Part shown: positions 8,586 through 17,010 of the stretch, piece after piece | Layout: each line of letters starts with the position of its first letter | Numbering within the stretch: the first letter of the stretch is position 1 | Source of the DNA: Candidatus Acetothermia bacterium | GTDB taxonomy: Bacteria > Bipolaricaulota > Bipolaricaulia > RBG-16-55-9 > DRXL01 | Assembly: GCA_016179105.1 (NCBI GenBank) | Contig: JACOSB010000025.1 | Location: 1-33,579 of the forward strand | Direction of reading: 5' to 3' | DNA: 33,579 bases | Notes under the pieces: model-generated | Told to the model about the DNA's origin: nothing | The model's input: only the letters and a program-made list of their open reading frames with translations | Database searches by the model: none | Made by a program: the position numbers and the translations under genes

Positions 8586-9515
8586 TTACTTGCTCTCTTG
8601 CTTGGCAAAGAGCGCGTCTTCCAGGCCGGAGTTGATTTGTATATCTTCAACTTGCATCTCCGCGGCTGGCTTGCCGTTGACCAACGTCTTCACCGCGAAC
8701 GGAATACGTCGTTCTGACAAGACCCGATAATCGCCGAAAAGCGTCTCAGTTTTCTCTTTGCCCGTGACCTGCTCTGACTTGAGGACATCGTGAGTGCTCT
8801 GGCCGATATAGATTTTCGTGACTTTCCCGTCCGGTGGTGTCACTTCGATGACATCGACGGGTTTCGTCTCGAGCATCGACGTCTCGATAAATTTGAACGC
8901 GTAAGTGGGGAGACGCAATGCTTCAAAGAAAGGATTGTTCACACGCATCACATTCTGTACCATCTGCGTGCGCAGCTCCTGGAGTTGCTGCGCGGGCAAA
9001 TCCTGCGTCCGGGTGACTTTCTTATCTGCGATGGTGATCAGCTGCATCCAGCCGTTTTTTCCGTCATAACCCATCACCATCTGTTGTCCGGGGATGAGCC
9101 CGGTCGTCACGGTCTTGAGCTTGTCCGCACCCTTGAGATAGATTGCCATATCCAGCGTGACCGGCTGAGGGGAGAAGGGGGTCGGCCCCGAGGTCTTGGC
9201 CTTGATGACCAAATCCCGAACGTCCAAAGGATGCGCGAACCCGCCGTATGCTTGAGCCGCGGCAGTCATCACCACGCGAGCTTTGTCATCCAACTGCGCC
9301 AAGAACTCAGAAGTGATCGACTTGTCCGGGGATGGAGTGGTCGTCGTAGAAGAGACCGGCGGCGGAGTCTTGGCGGGTTGAGCCGGTTGTCCTGATTGTT
9401 TCTTCTCAGCGGCCGTAGGTTTCTGTGTATTCTTGCTACAGCCGGAGAAACCCGAGAGCATGAACGAAAAAACGAGAAATACCGCACTGAACAGTAAGAA
9501 AGTTTTAGGCATCAT
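8586..9515 (-). CDS. Predicted lipoprotein with LolA/LppX-like fold
   Basis: The start is put at ATG 9515 (or 9512), giving about 309 residues. A further upstream GTG lacks a ribosome site and would add a non-signal leader. The N-terminus is a hydrophobic signal ending FSGC, with Cys26 as the lipid-modified residue, then a Ser/Pro/Thr-rich linker. The mature part has the alternating beta pattern of outer-membrane lipoprotein-sorting-like proteins: YDGKNGWMQ, FGDYRVLSERRIPF, and the closing EDIQINSGLEDALF, a common ending of this group. The likely role is lipid or lipoprotein handling at the outer membrane or periplasm. A perfect TATAAT box lies 9 nt before the ATG with no ribosome site, so the mRNA may be nearly leaderless. 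Confidence 0.75.
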   Translation of the reverse strand: MMPKTFLLFSAVFLVFSFMLSGFSGCSKNTQKPTAAEKKQSGQPAQPAKTPPPVSSTTTTPSPDKSITSEFLAQLDDKARVVMTAAAQAYGGFAHPLDVRDLVIKAKTSGPTPFSPQPVTLDMAIYLKGADKLKTVTTGLIPGQQMVMGYDGKNGWMQLITIADKKVTRTQDLPAQQLQELRTQMVQNVMRVNNPFFEALRLPTYAFKFIETSMLETKPVDVIEVTPPDGKVTKIYIGQSTHDVLKSEQVTGKEKTETLFGDYRVLSERRIPFAVKTLVNGKPAAEMQVEDIQINSGLEDALFAKQESK

Positions 9516-9524
9516 AATAACTCT

Positions 9525-9530
9525 ATTATA
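9525..9530 (-). promoter_or_regulatory. -10 box (TATAAT) 9 nt before the lipoprotein ATG
   Basis: Perfect TATAAT on the minus strand. The distance to ATG 9515 is 9 nt, so transcription should begin within a few bases of the codon. I see no convincing -35 box at 16-18 nt. Confidence 0.5.
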
Positions 9531-9585
9531 GTCGCTCGAACGCGAAAAATCCCGTGGCAAGCCGAATCTAGCAAGACTTTGCGAT

Positions 9586-9615
9586 TTCACTTTAGACGAT
9601 CATTTGGTCTACAAT
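9586..9615 (+). promoter_or_regulatory. Promoter for the ACT-domain gene
   Basis: TTCACT (9586-9591), 18-nt spacer, TACAAT (9610-9615). An AAGGAGGAG ribosome site follows before ATG 9641. The TTCACT box is the same as in the collagen-gene promoter at 15175. Confidence 0.5.
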
Positions 9616-9640
9616 CTCTATACAAAAGGAGGAGATCGGT

Positions 9641-10024
9641 ATGACCGCAAAAGAATTTCGGGTTGCGCTGCCGAACCGACCGGGAGAGTTGGCCAAGCTG
9701 GCTAAGATGTTGGGCAAGAAGGGCGTGAACATCACGACGATCGTAGGGCTCGCGGCGGGGAACACGAGTACGCTCGCGTTCCTCACAGAAGACGAATCGA
9801 GAGCGCTGTCTGTGCTCAAAGAAGGCAAATATAAATTCAAAGCGGTGCCCGTCGTGATGGTGCGCATGAGCGACAAACCGGGGGCTTTGGCGCGGGTGGC
9901 CAAGAAACTGGGCAACAAGAAGATCAACATCGAAGGAGTTTATCTGGTCACGCGCTCGAAAAAGATGGCACAGGTCGCGATCTGTGTGAAGGACCCCAAG
10001 AAAGCCGGAGCGGCTCTGCGTTGA
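9641..10024 (+). CDS. Small protein made of two tandem ACT domains
   Basis: 127 residues with a strong AAGGAGG ribosome site. Two ACT repeats are visible. Residues 4-65 begin EFRVALPNRPGELAKLAKML and 68-127 begin PVVMVRMSDKPGALARVAKKL. Both have the N/DRPG-x-L-A loop that binds amino acids in regulatory ACT domains, followed by a V-N-I or I-N-I strand. No catalytic domain is attached. Stand-alone double-ACT proteins usually act as amino-acid sensors or partner subunits, but no amino-acid biosynthesis gene is nearby, so the partner is unknown. It is divergent from the lipoprotein gene and ends at a family A palindrome. Confidence 0.88.
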   Translation: MTAKEFRVALPNRPGELAKLAKMLGKKGVNITTIVGLAAGNTSTLAFLTEDESRALSVLKEGKYKFKAVPVVMVRMSDKPGALARVAKKLGNKKINIEGVYLVTRSKKMAQVAICVKDPKKAGAALR

Positions 10025-10036
10025 GAATAATGAACC

Positions 10037-10066
10037 CGTAGGGACGCAGCGTGCTGCGCCCCTACG
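10037..10066. repeat. Palindromic element, family A copy 3
   Basis: 30-bp near-palindrome CGTAGGGAC...CCCCTACG with centre GCAGCGTGCTGC and two mismatched pairs, lying between two convergent genes. Confidence 0.8.
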
Positions 10067-10078
10067 GATTCTCACAAA

Positions 10079-10573
10079 TCACACTTGCATTTGCAATAGT
10101 TGTTTGATGCCGGAGGAGACGCACACCGCGCGCACAGCCGCCGGGACAACAATTTCTTCGCCGCACTCGGTCGCGAGCGCGCGCATCGCCTGGAATGTTT
10201 TCACGGGCTCCGTCTTGTTTCGGATAAGATCACGTGCCCTCACAAAGAGCGGGCCTTCGAGACTGACGAGCTTGGCGACCTGTGCGTCGCTCTCTTGACA
10301 TTTGTTTTGTTGATAGAGCTGCGCTGCATTTTTTAGCCCATTGACAGTATCGCTGAGCGCGGCCTGGAGCTGCTGCACCAGCAGGGGATTTTTCGGCTCT
10401 CTCAAGGCCGAAGCGAGTTCATCGGCGCAAAATTTCGCTAAGACGTCTTTGCCGACAGAGCAGCTTGCTGGAGGCTCCATCTGTGCTTGCGTCGGCACAA
10501 CTCCGATCGTTATTAGACTTGTGACGCCCGCAAGCCGAACGAATTGACGGCGTGTCTGTCTTGCCCCTTTCAT
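10079..10573 (-). CDS. Tat-exported protein of unknown function
   Basis: 164 residues. ATG at 10573 with a GGAGGAA ribosome site 2 nt from the codon. The N-terminus holds a twin-arginine signal (TRRQFVRLAG, a hydrophobic stretch, then a TQAQ site near residue 31). The mature part is helical with about six cysteines (C38, C48 and later ones), possibly forming disulfides. I recognise no family. Tat export usually means folding or cofactor loading before transport. The gene stands between two family A palindromes. Confidence 0.75.
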   Translation of the reverse strand: MKGARQTRRQFVRLAGVTSLITIGVVPTQAQMEPPASCSVGKDVLAKFCADELASALREPKNPLLVQQLQAALSDTVNGLKNAAQLYQQNKCQESDAQVAKLVSLEGPLFVRARDLIRNKTEPVKTFQAMRALATECGEEIVVPAAVRAVCVSSGIKQLLQMQV

Positions 10574-10598
10574 TCTTCCTCCGAATGATTCTTGTTCT

Positions 10599-10626
10599 GT
10601 AGGGGCGGTTCGCGAACCGCCCCTAC
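10599..10626. repeat. Palindromic element, family A copy 4 (perfect)
   Basis: Perfect 28-bp palindrome GTAGGGGCGGTTCG plus its complement. The core is identical to the copy at 16973. Confidence 0.9.
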
Positions 10627-10650
10627 TTGTGCATTGTCTATTGGGCTGAT

Positions 10651-12492
10651 CTACTTTTTGTTCTCCAACAACTGATTGAGCTGCTCCACAACTTGCGTCG
10701 GCACGTAGAAGCCCGGCTGGATGAAGACGAGCACTTGCCCGGCATTGCTCGCGCTCTCGAGCGCATAGCCGATGATCTTTCCGGTCTTCGTCGCCTTCAT
10801 CGCCACTCCAGGTTTGGAAGAGCTCGTTAACGGATCTCCTATCTTAATCGAGCCATTCTCCATCGAGACTTTCACCAAAACTCTTCCGGCCAGAGCGACT
10901 AGAGTCTTGTCCTTGGTGATGAACTTAGTATTGTCTCCAGCTAGATGGGTCTGGCCGTTATCAAAGACAAGCCCAGGGTTTTGCGGGACGACTCCAGCCA
11001 ACATCTCTTCGTAAGGCTGAGACGATTTCTTCACCCCCGCCGTATTCGCGAGGTCCAAGACGACCAAGTCGCCCGGCTCCGTGGGTTCACTACTCGCAAA
11101 CGCTTCGGCCAGGTCCATGTTGCAGCTTCGGGTTGCGTTGGCATTGAAGGGTGGGCTGGCATTCTGTAGGCACTGGCCGTTGAACCCCGCTGTGGCAATC
11201 ACCTTCGCCGCGAAGAAGTTCATGCGCGTATTGGTCGCCGCATTCCAGACGGCCGCATTGGTAACACCCGGATTGAAGCTACCAAACTGGACATCGTTTC
11301 CGGCTCCATCCCCGCCGATGTAAGCTTGCTCGTTGCCTGCACCATTCACGAGTATGTAATTTCCCGCGACGTGCAATTTCTGTAGTGGATTGCTGGTGCC
11401 GATGCCCACGTTACCGCCAAAAGGTTGTATGAGAGTATTTCCGCCGATAGCTTCGAGTCGTATGTTACTAACGTTAAGAGCTCCAAATACCACATCATTA
11501 CCGGCGCCGTTCGTCGCGAATACGATCGTCCGGGCATTCGAGGCGGTCGAGTTTCGCAGACGGATGGTGTCGTTAACGACATCTAATCTCTCCCCTGGGC
11601 TATTGGTCCCAATTCCGACATTGCCCGAGTTCGTGTTATAGATATGGGGGCCGTTGGTTGCCCAGCCGGTGCCCGGAGGACCGGGAGGTCCTTGGGGTCC
11701 TGCGGGTCCCGGGAATCCTTGTGGTCCAGTAGGACCTTGAGGTCCGGGAAATCCTTGAGGACCTGTGGGCCCCTGCGGCCCGGGTAATCCCTGAGGGCCC
11801 GTGGCTCCTGGAAGCCCTTGGGGTCCCGTCGGACCCGGCGGCCCTGCGGGTCCCTGCAATCCAGCGGGATTGCCGACCCATTTGCCCGTGCTGTCGATGA
11901 CCGGGCCGACGCCCGCGATATTGAGCCCCGTGGTCGTGAGGCCCCCCGTCACGGTCAGATTTCCGTTGTTATCCAGACCCAGCTTTCCGACACCCGATAC
12001 TCTAAAGACAAGCCCCGTGCGGCGCACATCGGTGAACGTAGTGACGCGCCCATCGGCTCCGACCGAGACGTCGGCAATGGGGAGGTCCGTCGGTGCTCGT
12101 GGCGAGCTTCTGATGACTAACTCGCCTGCATTGGTGACCGAGACGAACTCGCTATGCGCTGCTCCTGTTCCAGACACGGCTAGTTCTTTGGACGCGCCCA
12201 GCGAGAAGCGCACGATGTTGTACGCCGCTCCCGGTGAGATGATCATCGCGGTATTGCTGGATGAGATACTCGGCGAAAGCCCGGAAATGACCCAGGGTTC
12301 GAGCACATCCGGAGCCAGCAATGCCGCAAGTCCTCCGACGGTGAGACTGCCCGTGATGCTCACGTTCTCGAATGTTTGTGTTTGCGCTTGGCTGATAGCT
12401 CCTGAACTCATCGACAAAGCCAACGCGAAGAGCGCTAGCAAAGCCCAGCTTCCTGCCGATCGAACTGTCTTTATGTGCTGAGAAAGATTCAC
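10651..12492 (-). CDS. Exported collagen-like repeat protein, second copy
   Basis: The start is GTG 12492, set by an AAGGAGA ribosome site 8 nt upstream (613 residues). A signal peptide is followed by [15 protein letters not shown], matching the paralogue at 12607. A stalk-like beta region ends in the AGVGPVI and GKWVGNPAG marks, then about 23 Gly-X-Y triplets ([19 protein letters not shown] type). After the stalk come NVGIGTNSP and [10 protein letters not shown], a beta-prism-like motif typical of tail-fibre and adhesin-like proteins. The C-terminal about 150 residues ([20 protein letters not shown] onward) form a domain found at the end of similar secreted proteins. Probably a trimeric surface fibre. 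Confidence 0.85.
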   Translation of the reverse strand: MNLSQHIKTVRSAGSWALLALFALALSMSSGAISQAQTQTFENVSITGSLTVGGLAALLAPDVLEPWVISGLSPSISSSNTAMIISPGAAYNIVRFSLGASKELAVSGTGAAHSEFVSVTNAGELVIRSSPRAPTDLPIADVSVGADGRVTTFTDVRRTGLVFRVSGVGKLGLDNNGNLTVTGGLTTTGLNIAGVGPVIDSTGKWVGNPAGLQGPAGPPGPTGPQGLPGATGPQGLPGPQGPTGPQGFPGPQGPTGPQGFPGPAGPQGPPGPPGTGWATNGPHIYNTNSGNVGIGTNSPGERLDVVNDTIRLRNSTASNARTIVFATNGAGNDVVFGALNVSNIRLEAIGGNTLIQPFGGNVGIGTSNPLQKLHVAGNYILVNGAGNEQAYIGGDGAGNDVQFGSFNPGVTNAAVWNAATNTRMNFFAAKVIATAGFNGQCLQNASPPFNANATRSCNMDLAEAFASSEPTEPGDLVVLDLANTAGVKKSSQPYEEMLAGVVPQNPGLVFDNGQTHLAGDNTKFITKDKTLVALAGRVLVKVSMENGSIKIGDPLTSSSKPGVAMKATKTGKIIGYALESASNAGQVLVFIQPGFYVPTQVVEQLNQLLENKK

Positions 12493-12540
12493 TGGGAAGT
12501 TCTCCTTCCTGCGTTTGGTGTTTAAGATAATCCACAACTC

Positions 12541-12571
12541 TGTAGGGGCATGGCGCTGCCATGCCCCTACA
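12541..12571. repeat. Palindromic element, family A copy 5
   Basis: Perfect 14-bp arms TGTAGGGGCATGGC and complement with a 3-nt GCT spacer. It lies between the two collagen-like genes and may separate their transcription. Confidence 0.88.
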
Positions 12572-12606
12572 ATTCCGCGTTTTCGTATTCTTGTCCTTTG
12601 TCTAGC

Positions 12607-15012
12607 TCACTTGCTCACAACGACCTGGTGATTCTCAAAGCCCTTGCGCACGCCTTGGACAAAGAAGTAGAAGCGCGCGTTGCTCTTGCCGTTCAGTGTT
12701 TCTTTGATGACGAGCTGAGTTGCGCTGATTTTGACGATGCGCAGCCCGTTGCACTCGTCGACACAGTTGGCGATTGCCGTCAGCCCATCTTCGCTCGTGA
12801 CTTTGGCGAAGTAATCGGGCAGAGTGACAGTCATTTCGCCATTCTTGAGCTGGGCCGTGCCACGCGTATATGTTCCAGCCTCAGGGCCTTCGAGCGCGAC
12901 GAAGACGATCTGTTTTGAGGGGTCAGTCGGGTCGTCTTGGATGAACTCTTTTTTGCCCTTGACAGTGAGATTTCCAGGAACAGCCAAAGAGCCATCTCGT
13001 CCGAGCGTCAAGCTCTGTGTGATCTCACGAGCGCCACGCTGGACGTTCGAGAATTGTAAGCCCCCATCAGCAGCGACGCTGACAGACCAAGTGAATTGTT
13101 GGTTCTGGCTGCCAATCGAGAGCGTCTCAAAGGGGCCTGTGAATGCAGGTCCCGCAGGGCCGGCGGGGCCTTGAGGGCCGGGTCGACCATCCGCGCCGGC
13201 GGGGCCGCGATCACCCGTATTGCCCTTGTCGCCTTTGTCTCCCTTGGGACCAGGGGAACCTGCTGGGCCAGCGGCGCCACGATCGCCCGTGGCTCCTTTA
13301 TCTCCGGTGGCGCCTTTGTCGCCTTTGGGACCCGGAGGTCCTGCTGGGCCGGTGGGGCCTTGAGGGCCGGGAACGCCCGTCGACGCACCCGCCGGGCCTT
13401 GCTCGCCTTTATCGCCCTTGGACCCTTGGAGACCCGTTGGACCTGGCGGACCCTGAGGCCCTTGAGGACCCGTATCGCCCTTGTCGCCCTTCGCGCCGGG
13501 GACGCGCGAGGCGGGGATCTGTCCCTGCGCGTTGATGATCTCGCCCACGCCCGCGATCTTGAACGCTCCGACCCATTCGCCCGAGCCGTTGATGATCTGG
13601 CGTCCTTGGACTTGCGGATCGGGCGGCTCTTGCGCACGCGGTTGTCCTTGCGATTGATTGAGGACCGGTCCGGGTGAGACTGGCTTCTCTGATCCGGAAG
13701 GTGCCTCTGAGAGAGAGCCCGCAAGGAAGACCCCGTGACTGAAGACGTTGCCGTTGTTGTCCACTAAGAAGACGGCTTGGCCGCTCCCGTTCACGCCCAC
13801 CAAAAGATTACCGCCAAAGTTTTGGATACGGACGGTCGAGACGCTGCCTTGAGAGATGAAGTTCGCCGCGCGCCAGCTACCCAAGTTTTGCGCGAAGAGC
13901 GTCGACGCGGGGATAAAGCTGGAGTTGAACAAGATGGCTGCGTTCTGGTTTCCGGAGTTGGCGAAGATCGACCCAGCGCCTATCGCACCGGCGACGGTTA
14001 AATTCCCGCCGATGGAGAGACTGCCGGACATCGAATCACCGGCCTCATTGACATAGCGTGCATCAAGCGTGGCGAAGTCCGTGGGGCCCGGCGGGCCTTG
14101 GGGTCCTTGAGGACCGGTGAGTCCCTGCGGTCCCGGAAAACCTTGAGGACCTTGAAGGCCTTGGGGTCCCGGCAACCCTTGAGGCCCCGTTGGACCTTGA
14201 GGTCCTTGGAGTCCCGTAGGGTTACCGACCCATTGGCCGAACTCGTTGATGACCACGCCGACTCCGGCGATCGCGAGCCCGCGCACCGAGACGGGTGAAC
14301 TTACCGAGACGGTGCCGGGGATCGCGATGTTGCCTAAGCTATCGATAAAGAGTCGGGTCGCTCCGCCGGTCGCGAGCGCGAGCGTTCCTCCTGACGTGGT
14401 ATTGCTGATGAGCCCGCCGGTGGTGTTGAACGCTGGGACAGTCGCGGGCGTGCCCGGTGAACCGTTGTCTGCGAACGTGTTGATGCTCGCGGTGAACGAT
14501 ACGTTCTCGAGGCCGGGAGCGTTGCCGCGATAGATGCGATAGGCATTCGCTCCGGGGACGGCCGCCCAGGTGAGCGTGACAGCATTAAAGCTATTAGCCG
14601 GAGAGCAGCCCGCGCCGAGACACAGAGCCACTTCGTTCGAGCCCGTGGTCTCTCCGTTCGCGTTCAGTGCTGTGACGCGATAGAAATAAAACCCCGGTGG
14701 GAGCGCGCCTCCGGTCGTGCCGGCGCCGTTCAGACTGCCGATCGCAGGGAGTTGGTTGACGAAGAGATAACCGGCGTCGAGCGTGAGATTCGCGCCCGAT
14801 CCGAGCGCGATGCGTTGAGACGCCGTGAGCGTCGTGAACCCCGCCAAGCCGCCGACCGTGAGATTCCCGGTGATGCCGACATTGCCGTTAAAGTTACACG
14901 CATCTGGGTTAGCGGTGCAATCGACAGGGGCCGCCGCGCTCAGGGTGGACAGCGAGAGCCCGGCTACGCTTACGAACAATCCGATGAGTGAAAAAAATTT
15001 TCTCTTTGGCAA
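12607..15012 (-). CDS. Exported collagen-like repeat protein, first copy
   Basis: 801 residues starting at TTG 15012, eight nt after an AAGGAGGT ribosome site. A signal peptide ends near SAAAP. Then [15 protein letters not shown], and a fibronectin type III-like domain ([36 protein letters not shown]). A first collagen-like run of about 15 Gly-X-Y triplets follows the WVGNPTG mark. A second, longer run of about 40 triplets rich in GDKG and GPAGP has a one-residue break at GAST. The end ([29 protein letters not shown]) is a domain recurring in bacterial secreted fibres. Proline-rich GDKG triplets suggest a charge-stabilised triple helix without hydroxyproline. A long leader and a clear promoter lie upstream. 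Confidence 0.87.
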   Translation of the reverse strand: MPKRKFFSLIGLFVSVAGLSLSTLSAAAPVDCTANPDACNFNGNVGITGNLTVGGLAGFTTLTASQRIALGSGANLTLDAGYLFVNQLPAIGSLNGAGTTGGALPPGFYFYRVTALNANGETTGSNEVALCLGAGCSPANSFNAVTLTWAAVPGANAYRIYRGNAPGLENVSFTASINTFADNGSPGTPATVPAFNTTGGLISNTTSGGTLALATGGATRLFIDSLGNIAIPGTVSVSSPVSVRGLAIAGVGVVINEFGQWVGNPTGLQGPQGPTGPQGLPGPQGLQGPQGFPGPQGLTGPQGPQGPPGPTDFATLDARYVNEAGDSMSGSLSIGGNLTVAGAIGAGSIFANSGNQNAAILFNSSFIPASTLFAQNLGSWRAANFISQGSVSTVRIQNFGGNLLVGVNGSGQAVFLVDNNGNVFSHGVFLAGSLSEAPSGSEKPVSPGPVLNQSQGQPRAQEPPDPQVQGRQIINGSGEWVGAFKIAGVGEIINAQGQIPASRVPGAKGDKGDTGPQGPQGPPGPTGLQGSKGDKGEQGPAGASTGVPGPQGPTGPAGPPGPKGDKGATGDKGATGDRGAAGPAGSPGPKGDKGDKGNTGDRGPAGADGRPGPQGPAGPAGPAFTGPFETLSIGSQNQQFTWSVSVAADGGLQFSNVQRGAREITQSLTLGRDGSLAVPGNLTVKGKKEFIQDDPTDPSKQIVFVALEGPEAGTYTRGTAQLKNGEMTVTLPDYFAKVTSEDGLTAIANCVDECNGLRIVKISATQLVIKETLNGKSNARFYFFVQGVRKGFENHQVVVSK

Positions 15013-15151
15013 AGTCCTACACCTCCTTGAGAGTGTGTAAATCTTCCAATAGATTCGGGAAAAGACGACTCAGATTAGTCTGGTTTCACCTCCTCGCACA
15101 GGTCCCGCGGGCGCACCAGGAGGATTGAACCGCTCAAATTAAGACTGTTCT

Positions 15152-15180
15152 ATTATAGAGGGTCGCAGGAGAAAAGTGAA
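15152..15180 (-). promoter_or_regulatory. Promoter for the collagen-like gene at 12607-15012, with a leader of about 130 nt
   Basis: On the minus strand: TTCACT (15175-15180), 17-nt spacer, perfect TATAAT (15152-15157). Transcription should start near 15145, leaving a 130-nt leader. The leader contains a CCTCCT/AGGAGG hairpin around 15087-15123 with an inner CCCGCGGG palindrome. I match it to no riboswitch I know. Confidence 0.65.
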
Positions 15181-15185
15181 ATGGC

Positions 15186-15243
15186 GTAGGGGCGAAGCGG
15201 GCTGCACTCTTCTTCTTAAGGGCAAAGCGCGCCGTGCCCCTAC
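15186..15243. repeat. Palindromic element, family A copy 6 (expanded, degenerate)
   Basis: Outer arms GTAGGGGC and GCCCCTAC minus one base lie 58 nt apart. The inside looks like two overlapping degenerate copies (GAAGCGGGCTGC and GCAAAGCGCGCC) separated by a TCTTCTTCTT run. Confidence 0.6.
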
Positions 15244-15252
15244 AGTTTGTAT

Positions 15253-16899
15253 CTAAAAATAGAACCCCAGACCGACAACCCAGCCACGGCGCGTATGCTG
15301 GCCGAAGCTGAGCAGGAGATTCCCGACACGCAGGCCCATCCCGACGTACCTCGTCAGATACACTTTCGCGTCCGTGTACCCGTTGGGTAGCACGCTCACG
15401 TCGAGCGCACTTGATGTGCCATACTGAGACGGCAGAGCGATGTGAGCTTGCTCTTGGAACGAGAGTCCACCGGCGGCTTCTAAGAGAATCGTGTCGAGCA
15501 CTAAGGCTCTGAGCTTGGCGTAGACCTCGACCTCCGGGCCGGCTTTATAGATTTTTTCACCGTAGTCAAAGCGCGTCGGGGAACCAATGTCATTGAATTC
15601 GGGGATGTCTTCGTCCGTCATCAAAGCCGATGTGCCGAAGCTGACGATCCCTCCGCCAGCGCGCCAGCCCAGATCAAAACCAGCGCTGGGGATCCCCTGG
15701 GGATTCACGCCCAAGTTAAAACCGAGCGCGACCGAGGAGATTGTTACTGTGGTCGTGAACGGTTTTTCATCGGGCGGTAACGTTGGTGCTGGCTGTGGCG
15801 TGGGTTGTGGTGGCGTAGGTTGAGGTGCTGGCGGTTGCGGCTGCTCGACCGGCGGCTGCGACGGTTGTTCCGACGGAGGCGGAGTGGGTTGGTTCGTCGG
15901 TGGTGAGGTCTGTAATGGGTTCAACTGCGCGACGATCTCTTGCACAGCATTCGTGTCACTTAAATTGAGCGTGGTCGACCAAGACTCGTAGCCGTTACGC
16001 ATGAGACGCAGCTCCAGATAGCCGGGCTCAACAGATAGCTCGGTCGGCGTAAGCCCACGATATTGTCCATTGATGTAGACGGATGCGCCCGACGGTTGCG
16101 ATTTGACCAACACGCGCACATATCGGGGGACGGGCGACGGAGAGAAGTTCAATCTTGCTTCGAGCGGCAAGAGCGCGCCTTGTTGGAGAGTTACGGTTTG
16201 CTCCCAAGACGAGAAGCCGTCTTTTACTAATTTAATTTGTACGCGCCCCGGAGTCACTGTTACTTGTAAAGGGGTTTGACCCCGATAGACGCCATCGATA
16301 TAGACAGCCGCTCCGGGTGGAACTGAGTTGATCGCGAGGCGCGCATCGCGCGATTCGATGACGAACTGAGCCCACGCCGTAGCCCAGGGGCTTTGTCCAA
16401 TGCTGTTATTGATCACAGTAATCATTTGCAGCTTGAAATCTTTAGGCTTAGCGCTGAGCAACGGGAAGGGATTTTGCGGGGTGAATTGGCCTCCAGGAAT
16501 TACGATGGGAGTAGTGATCGCGATCGCCTGCAAGAGCTCGACGCCGTAGGGCTCTTTGACTTTGAAGCTATAGCTGTTGGAATTAGGCAGTGAGTAAATG
16601 CCCGCTTTGACATAGCTCACGGGTTGGAACGCGTTCGGGAAGATCAGAGTAACTCGTCCGTCGGGTGTGATGTCGTACAGATAGATATTTGCGTCCTGGT
16701 TGACTGAGAAATTGATTTTGAGCGTGTCGCCGGGAGCGTAGCTGAGGCGCTCGGTCCAGACTTTCACTTGAAGATTCGCCGGAGCCGGCGCGATGATGAT
16801 GGCTTCCGGGACGACGGCTTGCGGTTGGGGTTGTGCGAAGCCAGAAACAGCGAACAAACTGACGAGTGTAGCAAACCAGAGATATTTGTGTAGGCGCAT
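15253..16899 (-). CDS. Exported PEGA-repeat protein with a probable C-terminal beta-barrel-like domain
   Basis: 548 residues with an AGGAGGG ribosome site and a signal peptide (ending SGFA). Residues about 40-145 resemble the DUF4384-type domain (RLSYAPGDTLKINFSVNQDA, ANIYLYDITPDG). Two PEGA domains follow: INSVPPGAAVYIDGVYRGQTP (about 195-255) and VKSQPSGASVYINGQYRGLTP (about 265-330). Then comes a Pro/Gln-rich linker of about 50 residues (PTPPQPTPQP type). The last 150 residues are beta-rich and end GWVVGLGFYF, with a terminal Phe as in outer-membrane barrels. PEGA domains are thought to bind surface polysaccharide or layer proteins. A role as a cell-envelope anchor next to the collagen-like fibres is an inference. 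Confidence 0.82.
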   Translation of the reverse strand: MRLHKYLWFATLVSLFAVSGFAQPQPQAVVPEAIIIAPAPANLQVKVWTERLSYAPGDTLKINFSVNQDANIYLYDITPDGRVTLIFPNAFQPVSYVKAGIYSLPNSNSYSFKVKEPYGVELLQAIAITTPIVIPGGQFTPQNPFPLLSAKPKDFKLQMITVINNSIGQSPWATAWAQFVIESRDARLAINSVPPGAAVYIDGVYRGQTPLQVTVTPGRVQIKLVKDGFSSWEQTVTLQQGALLPLEARLNFSPSPVPRYVRVLVKSQPSGASVYINGQYRGLTPTELSVEPGYLELRLMRNGYESWSTTLNLSDTNAVQEIVAQLNPLQTSPPTNQPTPPPSEQPSQPPVEQPQPPAPQPTPPQPTPQPAPTLPPDEKPFTTTVTISSVALGFNLGVNPQGIPSAGFDLGWRAGGGIVSFGTSALMTDEDIPEFNDIGSPTRFDYGEKIYKAGPEVEVYAKLRALVLDTILLEAAGGLSFQEQAHIALPSQYGTSSALDVSVLPNGYTDAKVYLTRYVGMGLRVGNLLLSFGQHTRRGWVVGLGFYF

Positions 16900-16972
16900 A
16901 TCGCCCTCCTATCCCAGCCTAATATAGTATACTCATAAAGTAAATGTTTCGGATAATGGGAAAGGTTCATTC

Positions 16973-17002
16973 TGTAGGGGCGGTTCGCGAACCGCCCCTA
17001 CA
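16973..17002. repeat. Palindromic element, family A copy 7 (perfect)
   Basis: Perfect 30-bp palindrome with the same GGTTCGCGAACC centre as the copy at 10599. It lies between the PEGA gene start and the metG end, 8 nt beyond the metG stop. Confidence 0.9.
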
Positions 17003-17010
17003 ACGAGGAA

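Noticed and set aside
11801..14991. Many plus-strand open frames opposite the two collagen-like genes
   Set aside because: They are shadows: GGN-CCN-rich Gly-X-Y coding keeps other frames open. Their products are Arg/Pro/Ala-rich without domains.
15013..15145. Known riboswitch class in the collagen-gene leader
   Set aside because: I compared it by eye with TPP, cobalamin, SAM, glycine and c-di-GMP consensus words and found no match.
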